Assembly (NCBI GenBank): GCA_934546985.1
Contig: CAKTEE010000002.1
Span: forward strand, 186,001 to 250,000
Source: an uncultured Eubacteriales bacterium
GTDB taxonomy: Bacteria; Bacillota; Clostridia; Oscillospirales; Acutalibacteraceae
Direction of reading: 5' to 3'
Length of the DNA stretch: 64,000 nt
Shown here: one piece after another, positions 25,893 to 34,658 of the stretch
How the letters are laid out: every line of letters starts with the position of its first letter
Position numbering within the stretch: position 1 is the stretch's first letter
The notes under the pieces: generated by a model
Seen by the model: the letters and a program-made list of their open reading frames with translations, nothing else
The model's database searches: none
Told to the model about the DNA's origin: nothing
Translations under genes and position numbers: made by a program

Positions 25893-26512
25893 GAATAATA
25901 ATTATTGACGATGACCGTCTGGTCTGCACTTCTTTAAAAACCATCCTGCAATCTGACCCTGAAATTAAAGTAATTGCCGTAGGTAACAGTGGAAAAGAGG
26001 CGATAGCGCTTTATGAGGAACTATCGCCTGATATATTATTAATGGACATTCAAATGAAAGGGCTTAGCGGTCTTGATGCAGGAGAACAAATTTTAAATAA
26101 ACATGCAGATGCCCGAATTTTATTTTTAACTACATTCTCTGACAACAATTATATTGTTAAAGCCCTGTATATCGGTGCAAAAGGTTATTTAATTAAACAA
26201 AATATTGAAACTATTGCACCTGCATTAAAAGCTGTTATGGCCGGACAAAATGTATTTGGAAACGAAATTGTATCAAAACTTCCGTTTTTAATCCATGAGG
26301 AAGAAAGTACCCAAATTCAAAATACAAATATCAGCGAACGGGAAAATGAAATTATCTGCCTTGTTGCCAAAGGATTCAGCAATAAAGAAATTGCCGATAC
26401 ACTTTATTTAAGCGAAGGAACCATACGAAACTATCTGAGTACAATACTTGATAAGTTAGGACTTCGTGACCGAACACAGTTGGCCGTATATTATTACAAA
26501 CAAAGAAAATAA
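25889..26512 (+). CDS. NarL/LuxR-family response regulator
   Basis: A 207-residue regulator: receiver domain with acidic IIDDDR, the phosphorylation site ILLMDIQMKGLSG and K at IGAKGYLIK, then a C-terminal LuxR helix-turn-helix (ISERENEIICLVAKGFSN, KEIADTLYLSEGTIRNYL). It is translationally coupled to the kinase and probably controls the divergent ABC exporter, as in many Firmicute stress modules. A hairpin follows directly. Confidence 0.9.
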   Translation: MRIIIIDDDRLVCTSLKTILQSDPEIKVIAVGNSGKEAIALYEELSPDILLMDIQMKGLSGLDAGEQILNKHADARILFLTTFSDNNYIVKALYIGAKGYLIKQNIETIAPALKAVMAGQNVFGNEIVSKLPFLIHEEESTQIQNTNISERENEIICLVAKGFSNKEIADTLYLSEGTIRNYLSTILDKLGLRDRTQLAVYYYKQRK

Positions 26513-26513
26513 A

Positions 26514-26552
26514 AAAAGTGACCGTATTTTTATTTTAATATGGTCACTTTTT
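26514..26552 (+). terminator. Terminator of the two-component operon
   Basis: Stem AAAAGTGACC / GGTCACTTTT, 18-base AT-rich loop and T run immediately after the stop codon. Confidence 0.75.
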
Positions 26553-26572
26553 CATTTATACTTTAAAGCATT

Positions 26573-26612
26573 AAAAAGGACCATAAAATTTTGCAAATCT
26601 TATGGTCTTTTT
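26573..26612. terminator. Second hairpin in the convergent gap
   Basis: Stem GACCATAA / TTATGGTC flanked by an A run on one side and TTTTT on the other, so it could end transcription in either direction. It lies between the response regulator and the leftward gene at 26736. Confidence 0.55.
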
Positions 26613-26735
26613 CTGAGAATTTCACTCAATACTTTGTATCAGTCGGTGCTTCGGTCATTAGCCACTCTATTTTCTCCTCTCCCAAACAGCAAGATTAACA
26701 CGATTGAAGTGTCATCTATTAAAGGATCTATATAA

Positions 26736-27230
26736 CTAATGAAAATTTCTAAAAAAGTATACTTCCCTGTTTCTTTCATGAATATCGCAATCTATATCCA
26801 TTTTAGGGATTCGATAAATATATAGTTTATCTTTAAATTCATCCAACAATATTACCTTTCCAATAAACTGTTTTGGAATAAAAAGAATTTTTCTATTTTT
26901 TACAGTATCATAGGAATAGGAAATTTTCTTCAGTTCATAGCCAAAAGTAAGGATATAAGTATATTTATCATATTCAAGTTCCATGTCTATTCCATATTGG
27001 TTTAATATTTCATCCGAATAAAACCCATGATAATCCGGATGGCGCAGAGAAAGCCATCCAGTATGATAACCGTTTTCTGGATATTCAGTAATATCAAATA
27101 CACCTATACATTCAAAAGATATGTTAAAATTCATATGATAAATACATGATGCACTTACAAAAATGCACCATATCAACAGAAGCAAGAACATAAAAAATAT
27201 AAATTTTTTCTTTCTATCGGAATATTCCAT
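26736..27230 (-). CDS. Membrane-anchored protein of unknown function
   Basis: A 164-residue protein with a lysine-rich start and one strong hydrophobic segment (about residues 10-32, FIFFMFLLLLIWCIFVSA), then an extracytoplasmic domain rich in tyrosine and charged residues. The cysteine just after the segment (SASCIYH) could suggest a lipoprotein, but the lipobox is poor. No family recognised. It has its own AGAAGG ribosome site and no same-strand partner close by, so it is probably monocistronic. Beyond its stop, some leftward open text (with one stop) continues to about 26605 and may be decayed DNA. Confidence 0.6.
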   Translation of the reverse strand: MEYSDRKKKFIFFMFLLLLIWCIFVSASCIYHMNFNISFECIGVFDITEYPENGYHTGWLSLRHPDYHGFYSDEILNQYGIDMELEYDKYTYILTFGYELKKISYSYDTVKNRKILFIPKQFIGKVILLDEFKDKLYIYRIPKMDIDCDIHERNREVYFFRNFH

Positions 27231-27313
27231 ATTTGACCTTCTTTTCCTATCACTGTAGTTTTTATTTTATTATAATAAAAATGCAGAGTTTAAACTTTAA
27301 AATTATTTTAAAC

Positions 27314-27354
27314 AATAAAACTGACACTACATAAAATGCAATGTCAGTTTTATT
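27314..27354 (-). terminator. Terminator of the citrate synthase operon
   Basis: Thirteen-base stem AATAAAACTGACA / TGTCAGTTTTATT, symmetrical enough to work both ways, 45 bases after the citrate synthase stop codon. Confidence 0.8.
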
Positions 27355-27398
27355 AAAAGTATTTTATTTGGAAAAGTCCACAAGCGAATGTTTTTGGT

Positions 27399-28772
27399 TT
27401 ATCTCTCATCAATCGGAACGTAAACCGTTCTGTTTTTGACATTCTTATAAGCAGGACGAATAATTTTACCTGCATTGATTAATTCTTCAATACGGTGAGC
27501 GCTCCATCCGGAAATTCTGGCAATAGCAAAAATCGGTGTATAAAGTTCAGGAGGTAAATCCAACATACTATATACAAAACCGCTGTAAAAATCAATATTA
27601 GCACTAACGCCTTTATATGTTTTACGCTCTTGAGCAATTACCTCAGGGGCCAAACGCTCTACCATAGAATAAAGGTTATATTCATCTGTACGGCCTTTTT
27701 CTTCCGACAGACTCTTAACAAACTTTTTAAAAGTATTTGCACGCGGGTCTGAAAGGGAATAAACAGCATGACCCATACCATAAATTAAACCGGATTTATC
27801 AAATGCCTGTTTATTTAACAACGCCCGTAAATAATTGGCTACCTCTTCTTCATCATTCCAATTCTTTACAGCTTTTTTCATATCGTCAAACATTTGCACA
27901 ACTTTAATATTAGCACCGCCGTGTTTTGGCCCTTTCAAAGACCCCAACGCGGCAGAAATTGCTGAATAAGTATCCGTTCCGGAAGAAGTAACAACATGTG
28001 TAGTAAAAGTAGAGTTATTGCCGCCACCATGCTCTGCATGTAAAACCAACGCAAGGTCAAGAATTTTCGCTTCCAGCTGCGTGTAGTTACTGTCAATGCG
28101 CAGCATGTGCAGAATATTTTCTGCAGTGGACAGTTCCGGCTTTGGCGTATGTATAAAAAAGCTGTTGTTATTATAGTAATAATCATATGCCTGATAGGCA
28201 TAAACAGACAGCAATGGAAATAATGCAATTAATTCAAGGCATTGACGAAGAACATTTGGAATAGAAGTATCGTTTGCTTTTGCATCATAAGCATATAAAG
28301 TTAAAACACTGCGGGAAAGCGTATTCATCATATCAAAACTGGGTGCTTTCATAATAATATCTCTTACAAAAGAGGTCGGAAGCGTTCGATAATTGGCAAG
28401 CAAAGCCTGAAAATCAGCAAGCTCCTGCTTGCTTGGAAGATTTCCAAATAATAAAAGATAGGTGGTTTCTTCAAATCCAAACCGGTTTTCTTTTGTAAAA
28501 CCCTCAACTATTTCTTCTACATCAACACCACGGTAAAACAGTTTACCTTCACATGATACATTTTTCCCATCTACTACTTTAGAAGATTGAATCTCTGAAA
28601 TTTCAGTCAAGCCTGCCAAAACACCTTGACCATTAATATCACGCAATCCCCTTTTTACTTGATGAACAGAATAAAGTTCCGGGTCAATACAGCTGTTATT
28701 TAAACACAATTCAGTTAATTTGAAAATTTCGGGTGTAATTTCTGAATAACGGTTATCTGGTGTATTCGGCAT
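27399..28772 (-). CDS. Citrate synthase (GltA type)
   Basis: A 457-residue enzyme condensing acetyl-CoA and oxaloacetate to citrate. Conserved segments: GKLFYRGVDVEEIV near the N-terminus, the first active histidine region LVLHAEHGGGNNSTF, GSLKGPKHGGANIK, YGMGHAVYSLSDPR with the second histidine, and the late PPELYTPIFAIARISGW. In fermenting Clostridia this usually supplies 2-oxoglutarate for glutamate. The ATG at 28770-28772 is properly spaced from AAAGGAG; the ATG two codons earlier is too near. It is 18 bases after a MarR gene. Confidence 0.9.
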   Translation of the reverse strand: MPNTPDNRYSEITPEIFKLTELCLNNSCIDPELYSVHQVKRGLRDINGQGVLAGLTEISEIQSSKVVDGKNVSCEGKLFYRGVDVEEIVEGFTKENRFGFEETTYLLLFGNLPSKQELADFQALLANYRTLPTSFVRDIIMKAPSFDMMNTLSRSVLTLYAYDAKANDTSIPNVLRQCLELIALFPLLSVYAYQAYDYYYNNNSFFIHTPKPELSTAENILHMLRIDSNYTQLEAKILDLALVLHAEHGGGNNSTFTTHVVTSSGTDTYSAISAALGSLKGPKHGGANIKVVQMFDDMKKAVKNWNDEEEVANYLRALLNKQAFDKSGLIYGMGHAVYSLSDPRANTFKKFVKSLSEEKGRTDEYNLYSMVERLAPEVIAQERKTYKGVSANIDFYSGFVYSMLDLPPELYTPIFAIARISGWSAHRIEELINAGKIIRPAYKNVKNRTVYVPIDER

Positions 28773-28790
28773 GATCATTCTCCTTTACGT

Positions 28791-29261
28791 TTATAAATTT
28801 ATTGTAGAGGGACTACTGTAAACGGGATATCTGCGCAAAATCCTATTTATTAAGCGTATTGCCTGAAAAAACTTATCATAATCTTCACAATCAACATCTA
28901 AAAGTTCTTGTTTAAAAGCAGATATAAATTGTTTTCGCCGCTTGGCAATATATTTCACTGTATTTTCACTAATAGATATACGGATACATCTGCGGTCATC
29001 CGTATCTGTATTCCGCACAATATGACCCTCCACCGCCAAACGATCAACAATTTTGGTCATCTGCTGCTTTGGCGTATGCATCATATGTGCTAACTCTGTC
29101 ATAGTCATTGAACCGCTTGTACACAAAGCACATAATGCGTGAAACTGCAAACTGGTAAATTTGTCCTTAAAGTGCTCTTCAAGAGGTTTGGACATTTTTC
29201 TATGAATCAAAAGCAAAAAACTAAAAATTTCTTCACTATCCAAGTCACCGCTCGTTTGCAT
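28791..29261 (-). CDS. MarR-family transcriptional regulator
   Basis: A 156-residue winged-helix protein: N-terminal dimerisation helix (EIFSFLLLIHRKMSKPLEEH), then SLQFHALCALCTSGSMTMTE, HTPKQQMTKIVDRL as recognition helix and the wing VRNTDTDDRRCIRISISE. It lies directly before citrate synthase and probably regulates its own operon through the inverted repeat upstream. Start ATG follows AAAGGAG. The ligand is unknown. Confidence 0.88.
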   Translation of the reverse strand: MQTSGDLDSEEIFSFLLLIHRKMSKPLEEHFKDKFTSLQFHALCALCTSGSMTMTELAHMMHTPKQQMTKIVDRLAVEGHIVRNTDTDDRRCIRISISENTVKYIAKRRKQFISAFKQELLDVDCEDYDKFFQAIRLINRILRRYPVYSSPSTINL

Positions 29262-29286
29262 AGTCTGCTCCTTTTGTAAATATTTG

Positions 29287-29324
29287 ATTATAATAAATCT
29301 TTATTTACTAATAGTATGCACTAT
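29287..29324 (-). promoter_or_regulatory. Probable promoter and MarR operator
   Basis: A TATAAT (29287-29292 on the left-reading strand) lies 25 bases before the marR start. The interrupted inverted repeat ATAGT-N4-ACTAT (29311-29324) covers the expected -35 area. The -35 itself is poor, consistent with a regulated promoter. Confidence 0.5.
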
Positions 29325-29446
29325 CACAATCATTCTGTCAATAGTTTAAATAAAAATTTTATTCTCATTATGGTTATAATTGCAATCTTGCCCGCTCTGT
29401 TTTATAATAAAAAAAGAAGAAAAGAAAAAAGGATTGACGGACTAAT

Positions 29447-29947
29447 ATGGAAGAATTAACGATAAAACCTGTAATAAAAACAGATGAAATTGAACTGATT
29501 GCCGCACTGGCCAGAGAAATTTGGACAGAACATTTCACCCCTATTATTGGTGAACAACAGGTTGAATATATGCTTATGCATTTTCAGTCATATTATGCAA
29601 TAAAAGAACAGATAGAAAAGCAAGGATATCAATATTATCTTTTTCTTTTGAATCATGAAAATGCAGGTTATATGGCAATACAAAAACAGGAAAAACAACT
29701 TTTTTTAAGTAAAATATATATTTTAAAAAGTTTTCGCAAACAAAAAATAGCATCCCGGGCTTTTGACTTTTTAGAAACTGAATGTCAAAAAAATGGACTG
29801 CAAAGAATTTGGCTCACAGTTAACAAAAATAATATTCATTCTATTGAGGCTTATAAAAAAATTGGTTTTACTATAGAAAAGCCTTTAATCTCTGAAATTG
29901 GAAACGGGTTTGTAATGGACGATTATATTATGGAAAAGGTGTTTTAA
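29447..29947 (+). CDS. GNAT-family N-acetyltransferase
   Basis: A 166-residue acetyltransferase. The core shows FLLNHENAGYMAIQ (beta-4), LFLSKIYILKSFRKQKIASR (acetyl-CoA-binding A motif; an RKQKIAS variant of RGxGxG/A), IWLTVNKNNIHSIEAYKKIGF (B motif) and VMDDYIMEK. It resembles peptide or amino-acid acetyltransferases, but the acceptor is unknown. It is transcribed alone, divergently from marR. Confidence 0.83.
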   Translation: MEELTIKPVIKTDEIELIAALAREIWTEHFTPIIGEQQVEYMLMHFQSYYAIKEQIEKQGYQYYLFLLNHENAGYMAIQKQEKQLFLSKIYILKSFRKQKIASRAFDFLETECQKNGLQRIWLTVNKNNIHSIEAYKKIGFTIEKPLISEIGNGFVMDDYIMEKVF

Positions 29948-30124
29948 AACACCTTTAAGCCCAAATGGATATTAAAAATTGGATACTCATTGTAAATATT
30001 TACTGTATTGTTACCAATAATAGGCTTTTTTAAAATATCTATATAAACCAATACTTTTAATGAGATACGGCTTACCCCATAGATAGGTTTTTCCGTATTT
30101 ACCGGTGAATCTTGATATAAAATT

Positions 30125-30153
30125 GAGGAAGATTTGTTAATCAAATCTTCCTC
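30125..30153 (-). terminator. Terminator of the potABCD operon
   Basis: Perfect 12-base stem GAGGAAGATTTG / CAAATCTTCCTC with a five-base loop, 16 bases after the potD stop. Confidence 0.8.
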
Positions 30154-30168
30154 AAAACTTTTATACTT

Positions 30169-31272
30169 CTATTTTTTCAGTTGAATCCACAAATCGCTCA
30201 AAACCTTATTAATATCTTCAGGAAGTGTAGAAAAAACTTCTGTATTTGCAAGCATTTCCTCTGACGGATAGAAAATAGGGTTGTTTGCAATTTCCGGATC
30301 CAAAATCTCTTTAGTTTTTACCTGCGGAGTAGAATATCCAATAAATTCTGCATTTGCCTTGGCAATCTCTGTTTCACACAAGAAATTAATATACATTTCT
30401 GCTTCTGTTTTATGTTTAGCACCCTTGGGAATACACATAGCATCGACAAAGCGGTTTGTTCCTTCTTTTGGAAGATAGAACTCAATATCCGGATTTTCAT
30501 CCATAAGAATAATACCATCGCCAGCATAATAAGGTGCAATTGCTGCGTCTCCACCTGCCATTTTATCAAAAATCTGATCCATCACATAAGCCTGAACCAA
30601 CGGTTTTTGTTTTGTTAATTCGGCCGCCGCTGCATTCCAATCTTCCGGATTCGTAGAATTCATAGAAAGACCCAAACGTTTTTGTGCAATTGCAAAGGCA
30701 TCGCGTGGGTTGTCAAACATCAAAATTTTTCCGGAATACTTTTCATTCCACAATAAATCCCAGCTCTGTGCTGCTACATCTTCCGGGTCAACCATTGTTT
30801 TATTATAGAAAATACCAACTGTGCCCCAAGTATAGGGTACTGAAAATTTTTGCTCTTTATCATACTCCAACCCCTTAAACTGCGGGTCAATATATTCATA
30901 ATTTGGAATATTGGAAAAATCTAATTCTTCTAGCATGTCCTCTTGAACCATTTTACCAATCATGTAATCAGAGGGAATAATTACATCATAATCAGCCGAA
31001 CCACTTTTTAATTTAGCATAAAGCTCTTCGTTAGTTTGGAAAGTGGTATAATTTACTTTAACCCCGGTTTTTTTAGTAAACTCTTCGTTTACATCGAGGC
31101 TATCCTCTTCACCATTAGATATATATTCACCCCAATTGTAAACATTAATCGTTACATTGCTTTTTTTCGGTCCACTCGTATTTTCCCCTCCGGAAATTCC
31201 GGTATTGTCTGTACCGCAACCGCCAAACAGCAACATGGAAACAACCAGAAAAAATGCTAAAATCTTCTTCAA
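30169..31272 (-). CDS. potD: Spermidine/putrescine ABC transporter, substrate-binding lipoprotein
   Basis: A 367-residue extracellular binding protein. Lipoprotein signal with lipobox LLFGGC; mature chain begins with a glycine/serine-rich linker. Typical PotD/PotF text follows: VTINVYNWGEYIS, KSGSADYDVIIPSDYMI, YTWGTVGIFYNKTMV and GGDAAIAPYYAGDG. It would deliver polyamines to PotBC. The start is TTG with AAAAGGGG upstream, one base after potC, at the end of potABCD. Confidence 0.9.
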   Translation of the reverse strand: MKKILAFFLVVSMLLFGGCGTDNTGISGGENTSGPKKSNVTINVYNWGEYISNGEEDSLDVNEEFTKKTGVKVNYTTFQTNEELYAKLKSGSADYDVIIPSDYMIGKMVQEDMLEELDFSNIPNYEYIDPQFKGLEYDKEQKFSVPYTWGTVGIFYNKTMVDPEDVAAQSWDLLWNEKYSGKILMFDNPRDAFAIAQKRLGLSMNSTNPEDWNAAAAELTKQKPLVQAYVMDQIFDKMAGGDAAIAPYYAGDGIILMDENPDIEFYLPKEGTNRFVDAMCIPKGAKHKTEAEMYINFLCETEIAKANAEFIGYSTPQVKTKEILDPEIANNPIFYPSEEMLANTEVFSTLPEDINKVLSDLWIQLKK

Positions 31273-31273
31273 A

Positions 31274-32077
31274 TTATTTCAACCCCTTTTTATATTTTGA
31301 TTCTTCACGGTTCTGCCGTACATTTACCAATATTAATAAAACCAGAACCGTTACAAACAACAATGTAGAAAGCGCATTGATTTTGGGACTGACGCGTTTT
31401 TTTGTCATGGAATAAATGGTCATAGATAACGTTTGCGCTGTTGAACCGCTGGTAAAATAACTGATAACAAAATCATCCAAAGACATCGTAAACGCCATCA
31501 TCATTCCTGTAATGATACCGGGAGAAATTTCCGGCAACACTACTTTAAAAAAAGCTTGCAGTGGCGGACAGCCCAAATCTAATGCCGCTTCATAGAGCGA
31601 AGCATTCATTTGACGAAGCTTTGGCAATACAGACAAAATAACATAAGGAATATTAAATGTAATATGCGCCAATAACAGCGTAGCAAAACCCGGCTGCAAC
31701 AAGCCTGTCATTTTAAACACAAACACAAACAACAGCATCAAAGAAACACCTGTGACAATCTCAGGATTCACCATGGGAATATTGTTAATTGTCATTAAAG
31801 CAGACCGCATACGTTTATTCATGCTGTTAAACCCAATCGCGGCAAGGGTACCAATCACCGTAGCAATGATGCTGGCTAAAGCCGCTACTATTAGTGTCAA
31901 ATACAGTGAATTTAAAATTTCATCATCACGAAAAAGCTCCCGATACCAATTCAGCGTAAACCCTTTCCAAACTGTCCGGCTGCGGGAATTATTAAAAGAG
32001 AATACAACCATAACAATAATAGGTGCATATAAAAACACAAAAATCAGGCCGGTATAAATCTTATTGATTAATTTCAT
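31274..32077 (-). CDS. potC: Spermidine/putrescine ABC transporter permease PotC
   Basis: A 267-residue inner-membrane subunit with about six segments. The N-terminal KIYTGLIFVFLYAPIIVMVV and the EAA loop EAALDLGCPPLQAFFKVVLP are typical of PotC, and SLDDFVISYFTSG is a strong signature. It pairs with PotB and contacts PotA. Start overlaps potB by four bases. Confidence 0.92.
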   Translation of the reverse strand: MKLINKIYTGLIFVFLYAPIIVMVVFSFNNSRSRTVWKGFTLNWYRELFRDDEILNSLYLTLIVAALASIIATVIGTLAAIGFNSMNKRMRSALMTINNIPMVNPEIVTGVSLMLLFVFVFKMTGLLQPGFATLLLAHITFNIPYVILSVLPKLRQMNASLYEAALDLGCPPLQAFFKVVLPEISPGIITGMMMAFTMSLDDFVISYFTSGSTAQTLSMTIYSMTKKRVSPKINALSTLLFVTVLVLLILVNVRQNREESKYKKGLK

Positions 32078-32895
32078 ATCATCAGCCCTCCCGCTGATTC
32101 TTCATCATCAAATTTATTCATAATACCCATACTGAGAAGAATCAAAATCATTAACACGAGAGATAGCGCCGCACCAATATTATAATTAATGTCGCCTGCA
32201 CCGCCAAGGAAATACATCTCTATTGCATCACCAATAAGCATTTCAGAACCGCCGCCAAGGAGCTTAGAAATAATGAACGTACTAACCGCCGGTACAAAGA
32301 CCATGGTGATTCCGGAAATAATCCCCGGCATACTTAAGGGAAAAACAATACGACGGAATATTTGAAAGCTGTTTGCACCCAAATCTTCTGCAGCTTCTAT
32401 TGTTTGACGATCCAGTTTGGTCATAATGGAATATAACGGCAATATCATATAAGGCAAAAAATTATATACCATCCCAAGCACAATAGCTCCCTGCGTATTA
32501 ATCATTGCCAATGGACCAATCCCAAACAAACCCAGAAACCGATTAATCAATCCATTATTTTCAATCAGCGTCATCCATGCATAAGTCCGCAGCAAAAAAT
32601 TCATCCACATCGGCAGCATAATCAACATAACCATGGTCTGCTGATATTTTTCCTTCATTCTGGACATAATGTATGCAATCGGATACCCTAAAACCAAACA
32701 TATTATTGTGGAAATAGCTCCAAGCGCAATAGATTTTCCAAAAGTAGGAAGCCATGGTACAATACCTGCAATGTTTTCCATTGTAAAAGAACCATTAGCG
32801 TTTGTAAATGCAAAATACACCACCATGCCTAATGGGACAATTGTAAAAATAATCATCCAGATAAAGCACGGCAAAGCGGCGGATTTACTTTTCAT
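32074..32895 (-). CDS. potB: Spermidine/putrescine ABC transporter permease PotB
   Basis: A 273-residue permease with about six membrane segments. The MLPMWMNFLLRTYAWMTLIE phrase and the EAA loop EAAEDLGANSFQIFRRIVFP identify PotB. It forms the channel with PotC. Its start lies inside the last codons of potA (11-base overlap), so translation is probably coupled. Confidence 0.92.
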   Translation of the reverse strand: MKSKSAALPCFIWMIIFTIVPLGMVVYFAFTNANGSFTMENIAGIVPWLPTFGKSIALGAISTIICLVLGYPIAYIMSRMKEKYQQTMVMLIMLPMWMNFLLRTYAWMTLIENNGLINRFLGLFGIGPLAMINTQGAIVLGMVYNFLPYMILPLYSIMTKLDRQTIEAAEDLGANSFQIFRRIVFPLSMPGIISGITMVFVPAVSTFIISKLLGGGSEMLIGDAIEMYFLGGAGDINYNIGAALSLVLMILILLSMGIMNKFDDEESAGGLMI

Positions 32896-34042
32896 CCTCT
32901 TCCGCCTCCTCTAAAAGATCCTCTTCCATTTCATCACTAAACGTACTATAATCACCGAATGTACCGGAATATTCAGATTTTTTCATGATATGAATGGCAT
33001 CAGGTTCAATGACAAGACCTATTTCCGTTCCCACAGCAGAATAATCCGTCGTTTGAATCATCCATTTAAATCCATTAATATCAACAATAATTTCAAAATG
33101 AACCCCTTTAAAAGTAACGGAAGAAACTTTACCGGAAAGTTTGCCTTCATACGGCGGTACAACGTCCACATCTTCCGGACGGATAACAACGTCTACAGGC
33201 TCTTTTTTAGCAAACCCATAATCCATACAGGAAAATTGATGTCTGGCAAATTCTACAAGATAATTATCAATCATAATCCCATCAACAATATTGCTTTCCC
33301 CGATAAAATCTGCAACAAACGCATTGCGCGGCTCATTATAGATTTCTTCCGGTGTGCCTATTTGCTGAATTACACCTTTATCCATAACTACGACCGTATC
33401 TGACATGGAAAGCGCTTCTTCCTGATCATGGGTAACATAAATAAATGTAATTTTTAACTGCTGCTGTATTTTTTTCAATTCGTTCTGCATATCTTTCCGC
33501 AGTTTTAAATCAAGCGCACCAAGAGGTTCATCCAACAAAAGAACCTTGGGGTCATTCGCTAAAGCACGCGCAATTGCAACACGCTGCTGTTGACCGCCCG
33601 ACAATTGATTCACACGGCGTTTTGCAAAATTCTTTAAATTAACAAGTTCAAGCATTTCATGTACTTTTTTGTCAATCTCTTTTTCGGATTTTTTATGAAC
33701 CCGCATACCGAAACACACATTTTCATAAACATTTAAATGTGGGAACAACGCATAACGCTGAAATACAGTATTCACTTCCCTTTTATAAGGAGGAACGCCT
33801 GAAAACTTTTTTCCATTCAATATGCCGCTGTTAATCTTTTGTCCGTTAAACAGGACATCACCTTCATCTGGGTCAATAAATCCGCCAATAATCCGCAGAG
33901 TTGTAGTTTTTCCGCATCCGGAAGGTCCTAACAGAGTTACAAACTCGCCGTTTTTTATATTAAGGTTTAAATTATCCAAAACTGTTTCATTATCAAATGA
34001 AACAGATATATTTTTTAAAGAAATAATAGGATTTTTTTCCAC
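32885..34042 (-). CDS. potA: Spermidine/putrescine ABC transporter ATPase PotA
   Basis: A 385-residue ATPase: Walker A LLGPSGCGKTTTLRII, signature LSGGQQQRVAIARALAND, Walker B VLLLDEPLGALDLKL, H-loop VTHDQEEAL and a C-terminal TOBE region (VDVVIRPEDVDVV). The C-terminal tail is unusually acidic (EEDLLEEAEEDEK). I chose GTG 34042, which follows AGAGGGG by eight bases; the frame also extends upstream to an ATG at 34102, giving 20 more residues that precede the usual ISLKNISV start. Confidence 0.9.
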   Translation of the reverse strand: MEKNPIISLKNISVSFDNETVLDNLNLNIKNGEFVTLLGPSGCGKTTTLRIIGGFIDPDEGDVLFNGQKINSGILNGKKFSGVPPYKREVNTVFQRYALFPHLNVYENVCFGMRVHKKSEKEIDKKVHEMLELVNLKNFAKRRVNQLSGGQQQRVAIARALANDPKVLLLDEPLGALDLKLRKDMQNELKKIQQQLKITFIYVTHDQEEALSMSDTVVVMDKGVIQQIGTPEEIYNEPRNAFVADFIGESNIVDGIMIDNYLVEFARHQFSCMDYGFAKKEPVDVVIRPEDVDVVPPYEGKLSGKVSSVTFKGVHFEIIVDINGFKWMIQTTDYSAVGTEIGLVIEPDAIHIMKKSEYSGTFGDYSTFSDEMEEDLLEEAEEDEK

Positions 34043-34172
34043 CTTAATATCCCCTCTCAATAAAACAGATTCATTTACTTCGTCAGATGATTTACTTTCC
34101 ATATAAATTCTATGCAAAAGCTGAAAGAAATCCGTGAGCTTTGCCTACATTTCAAACAAGCCTAACTTAATT

Positions 34173-34201
34173 AATATAGTAAGTAATCCGACAAATGTCA
34201 A
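34173..34201 (-). promoter_or_regulatory. Sigma-A promoter of potABCD
   Basis: Leftward TTGACA (34196-34201), 17-base spacer, TATATT (34173-34178), about 130 bases before the chosen potA start. The remaining leader shows no recognisable riboswitch. Confidence 0.8.
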
Positions 34202-34351
34202 TAGTTTTTGACGAATTATTTAAAAATTAACAGCAAATAAAATAATAGCTTCTTTATTCTTTGGAATGCTCATTTATTCTCCGTTTTTCTTTGGTCATTT
34301 ATTGTTTAACCTTTAATAATCATATTCCGTCTGTTTCGTAAAAATTATGTA

Positions 34352-34380
34352 TTGAAATTTTATATTGTTTATGTTATGAT
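34352..34380 (+). promoter_or_regulatory. Promoter of tRNA-Pro
   Basis: TTGAAA (34352-34357), 17-base spacer, TATGAT (34375-34380), 19 bases before the tRNA. Confidence 0.75.
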
Positions 34381-34399
34381 ATGTACTGTTAATAAATAA

Positions 34400-34475
34400 C
34401 CGGGTGTAGCGCAGTTGGTAGCGTGCTTGTATGGGGTGCAAGAGGCCGTGAGTTCGAATCTCGCCACTCGGACCA
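34400..34475 (+). tRNA. tRNA-Pro (anticodon GGG), CCA encoded
   Basis: A 76-base cloverleaf: acceptor CCGGGTG / CACTCGG, D stem GCGC / GCGT, anticodon stem CTTGT / GCAAG around loop ATGGGGT (anticodon GGG), T arm GTGAG-TTCGAAT-CTCGC, discriminator A and encoded CCA. It reads CCC and CCU proline codons. Confidence 0.95.
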
Positions 34476-34480
34476 TTGTT

Positions 34481-34513
34481 GAAAACCGCCGATGTATGTC
34501 GGCGGTTTTCTCT
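34481..34513 (+). terminator. Terminator of tRNA-Pro
   Basis: Twelve-base stem GAAAACCGCCGA / TCGGCGGTTTTC, six-base loop, then a T-rich tail, five bases after CCA. Confidence 0.85.
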
Positions 34514-34553
34514 TTGTCGGATTTCCCAAATCTTACAATAATACTCCAACCAT

Positions 34554-34586
34554 GGGTAAGTCTTTATAGGGGCTTACCCGTTTTTT
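34554..34586 (+). terminator. Second hairpin-T tract before the nuclease gene
   Basis: Stem GGGTAAG / CTTACCC with 12-base loop and six T residues. It insulates the nuclease gene from the tRNA transcript. Confidence 0.65.
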
Positions 34587-34592
34587 CATCAT

Positions 34593-34622
34593 TTGTTCTG
34601 GCATTTTCTGCTGTATTATGAT
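34593..34622 (+). promoter_or_regulatory. Possible promoter of the BglII-like gene
   Basis: TTGTTC (34593-34598), 18-base spacer, TATGAT (34617-34622), 36 bases before the ATG. Confidence 0.5.
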
Positions 34623-34658
34623 ATACTTTGTCTATTGTGCGATTGGAGATGATACGAT

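Noticed and set aside
26605..26760. Leftward open text beyond the gene at 26736 (FGRGENRVANDRSTD and a following piece after one stop)
   Set aside because: Could be a decayed gene end, but no family could be recognised and one stop interrupts it.
29944..30144. 66-codon leftward frame between the GNAT gene and potD
   Set aside because: Starts with TTG inside the potD terminator stem and has no independent promoter; most likely chance in AT-rich DNA.
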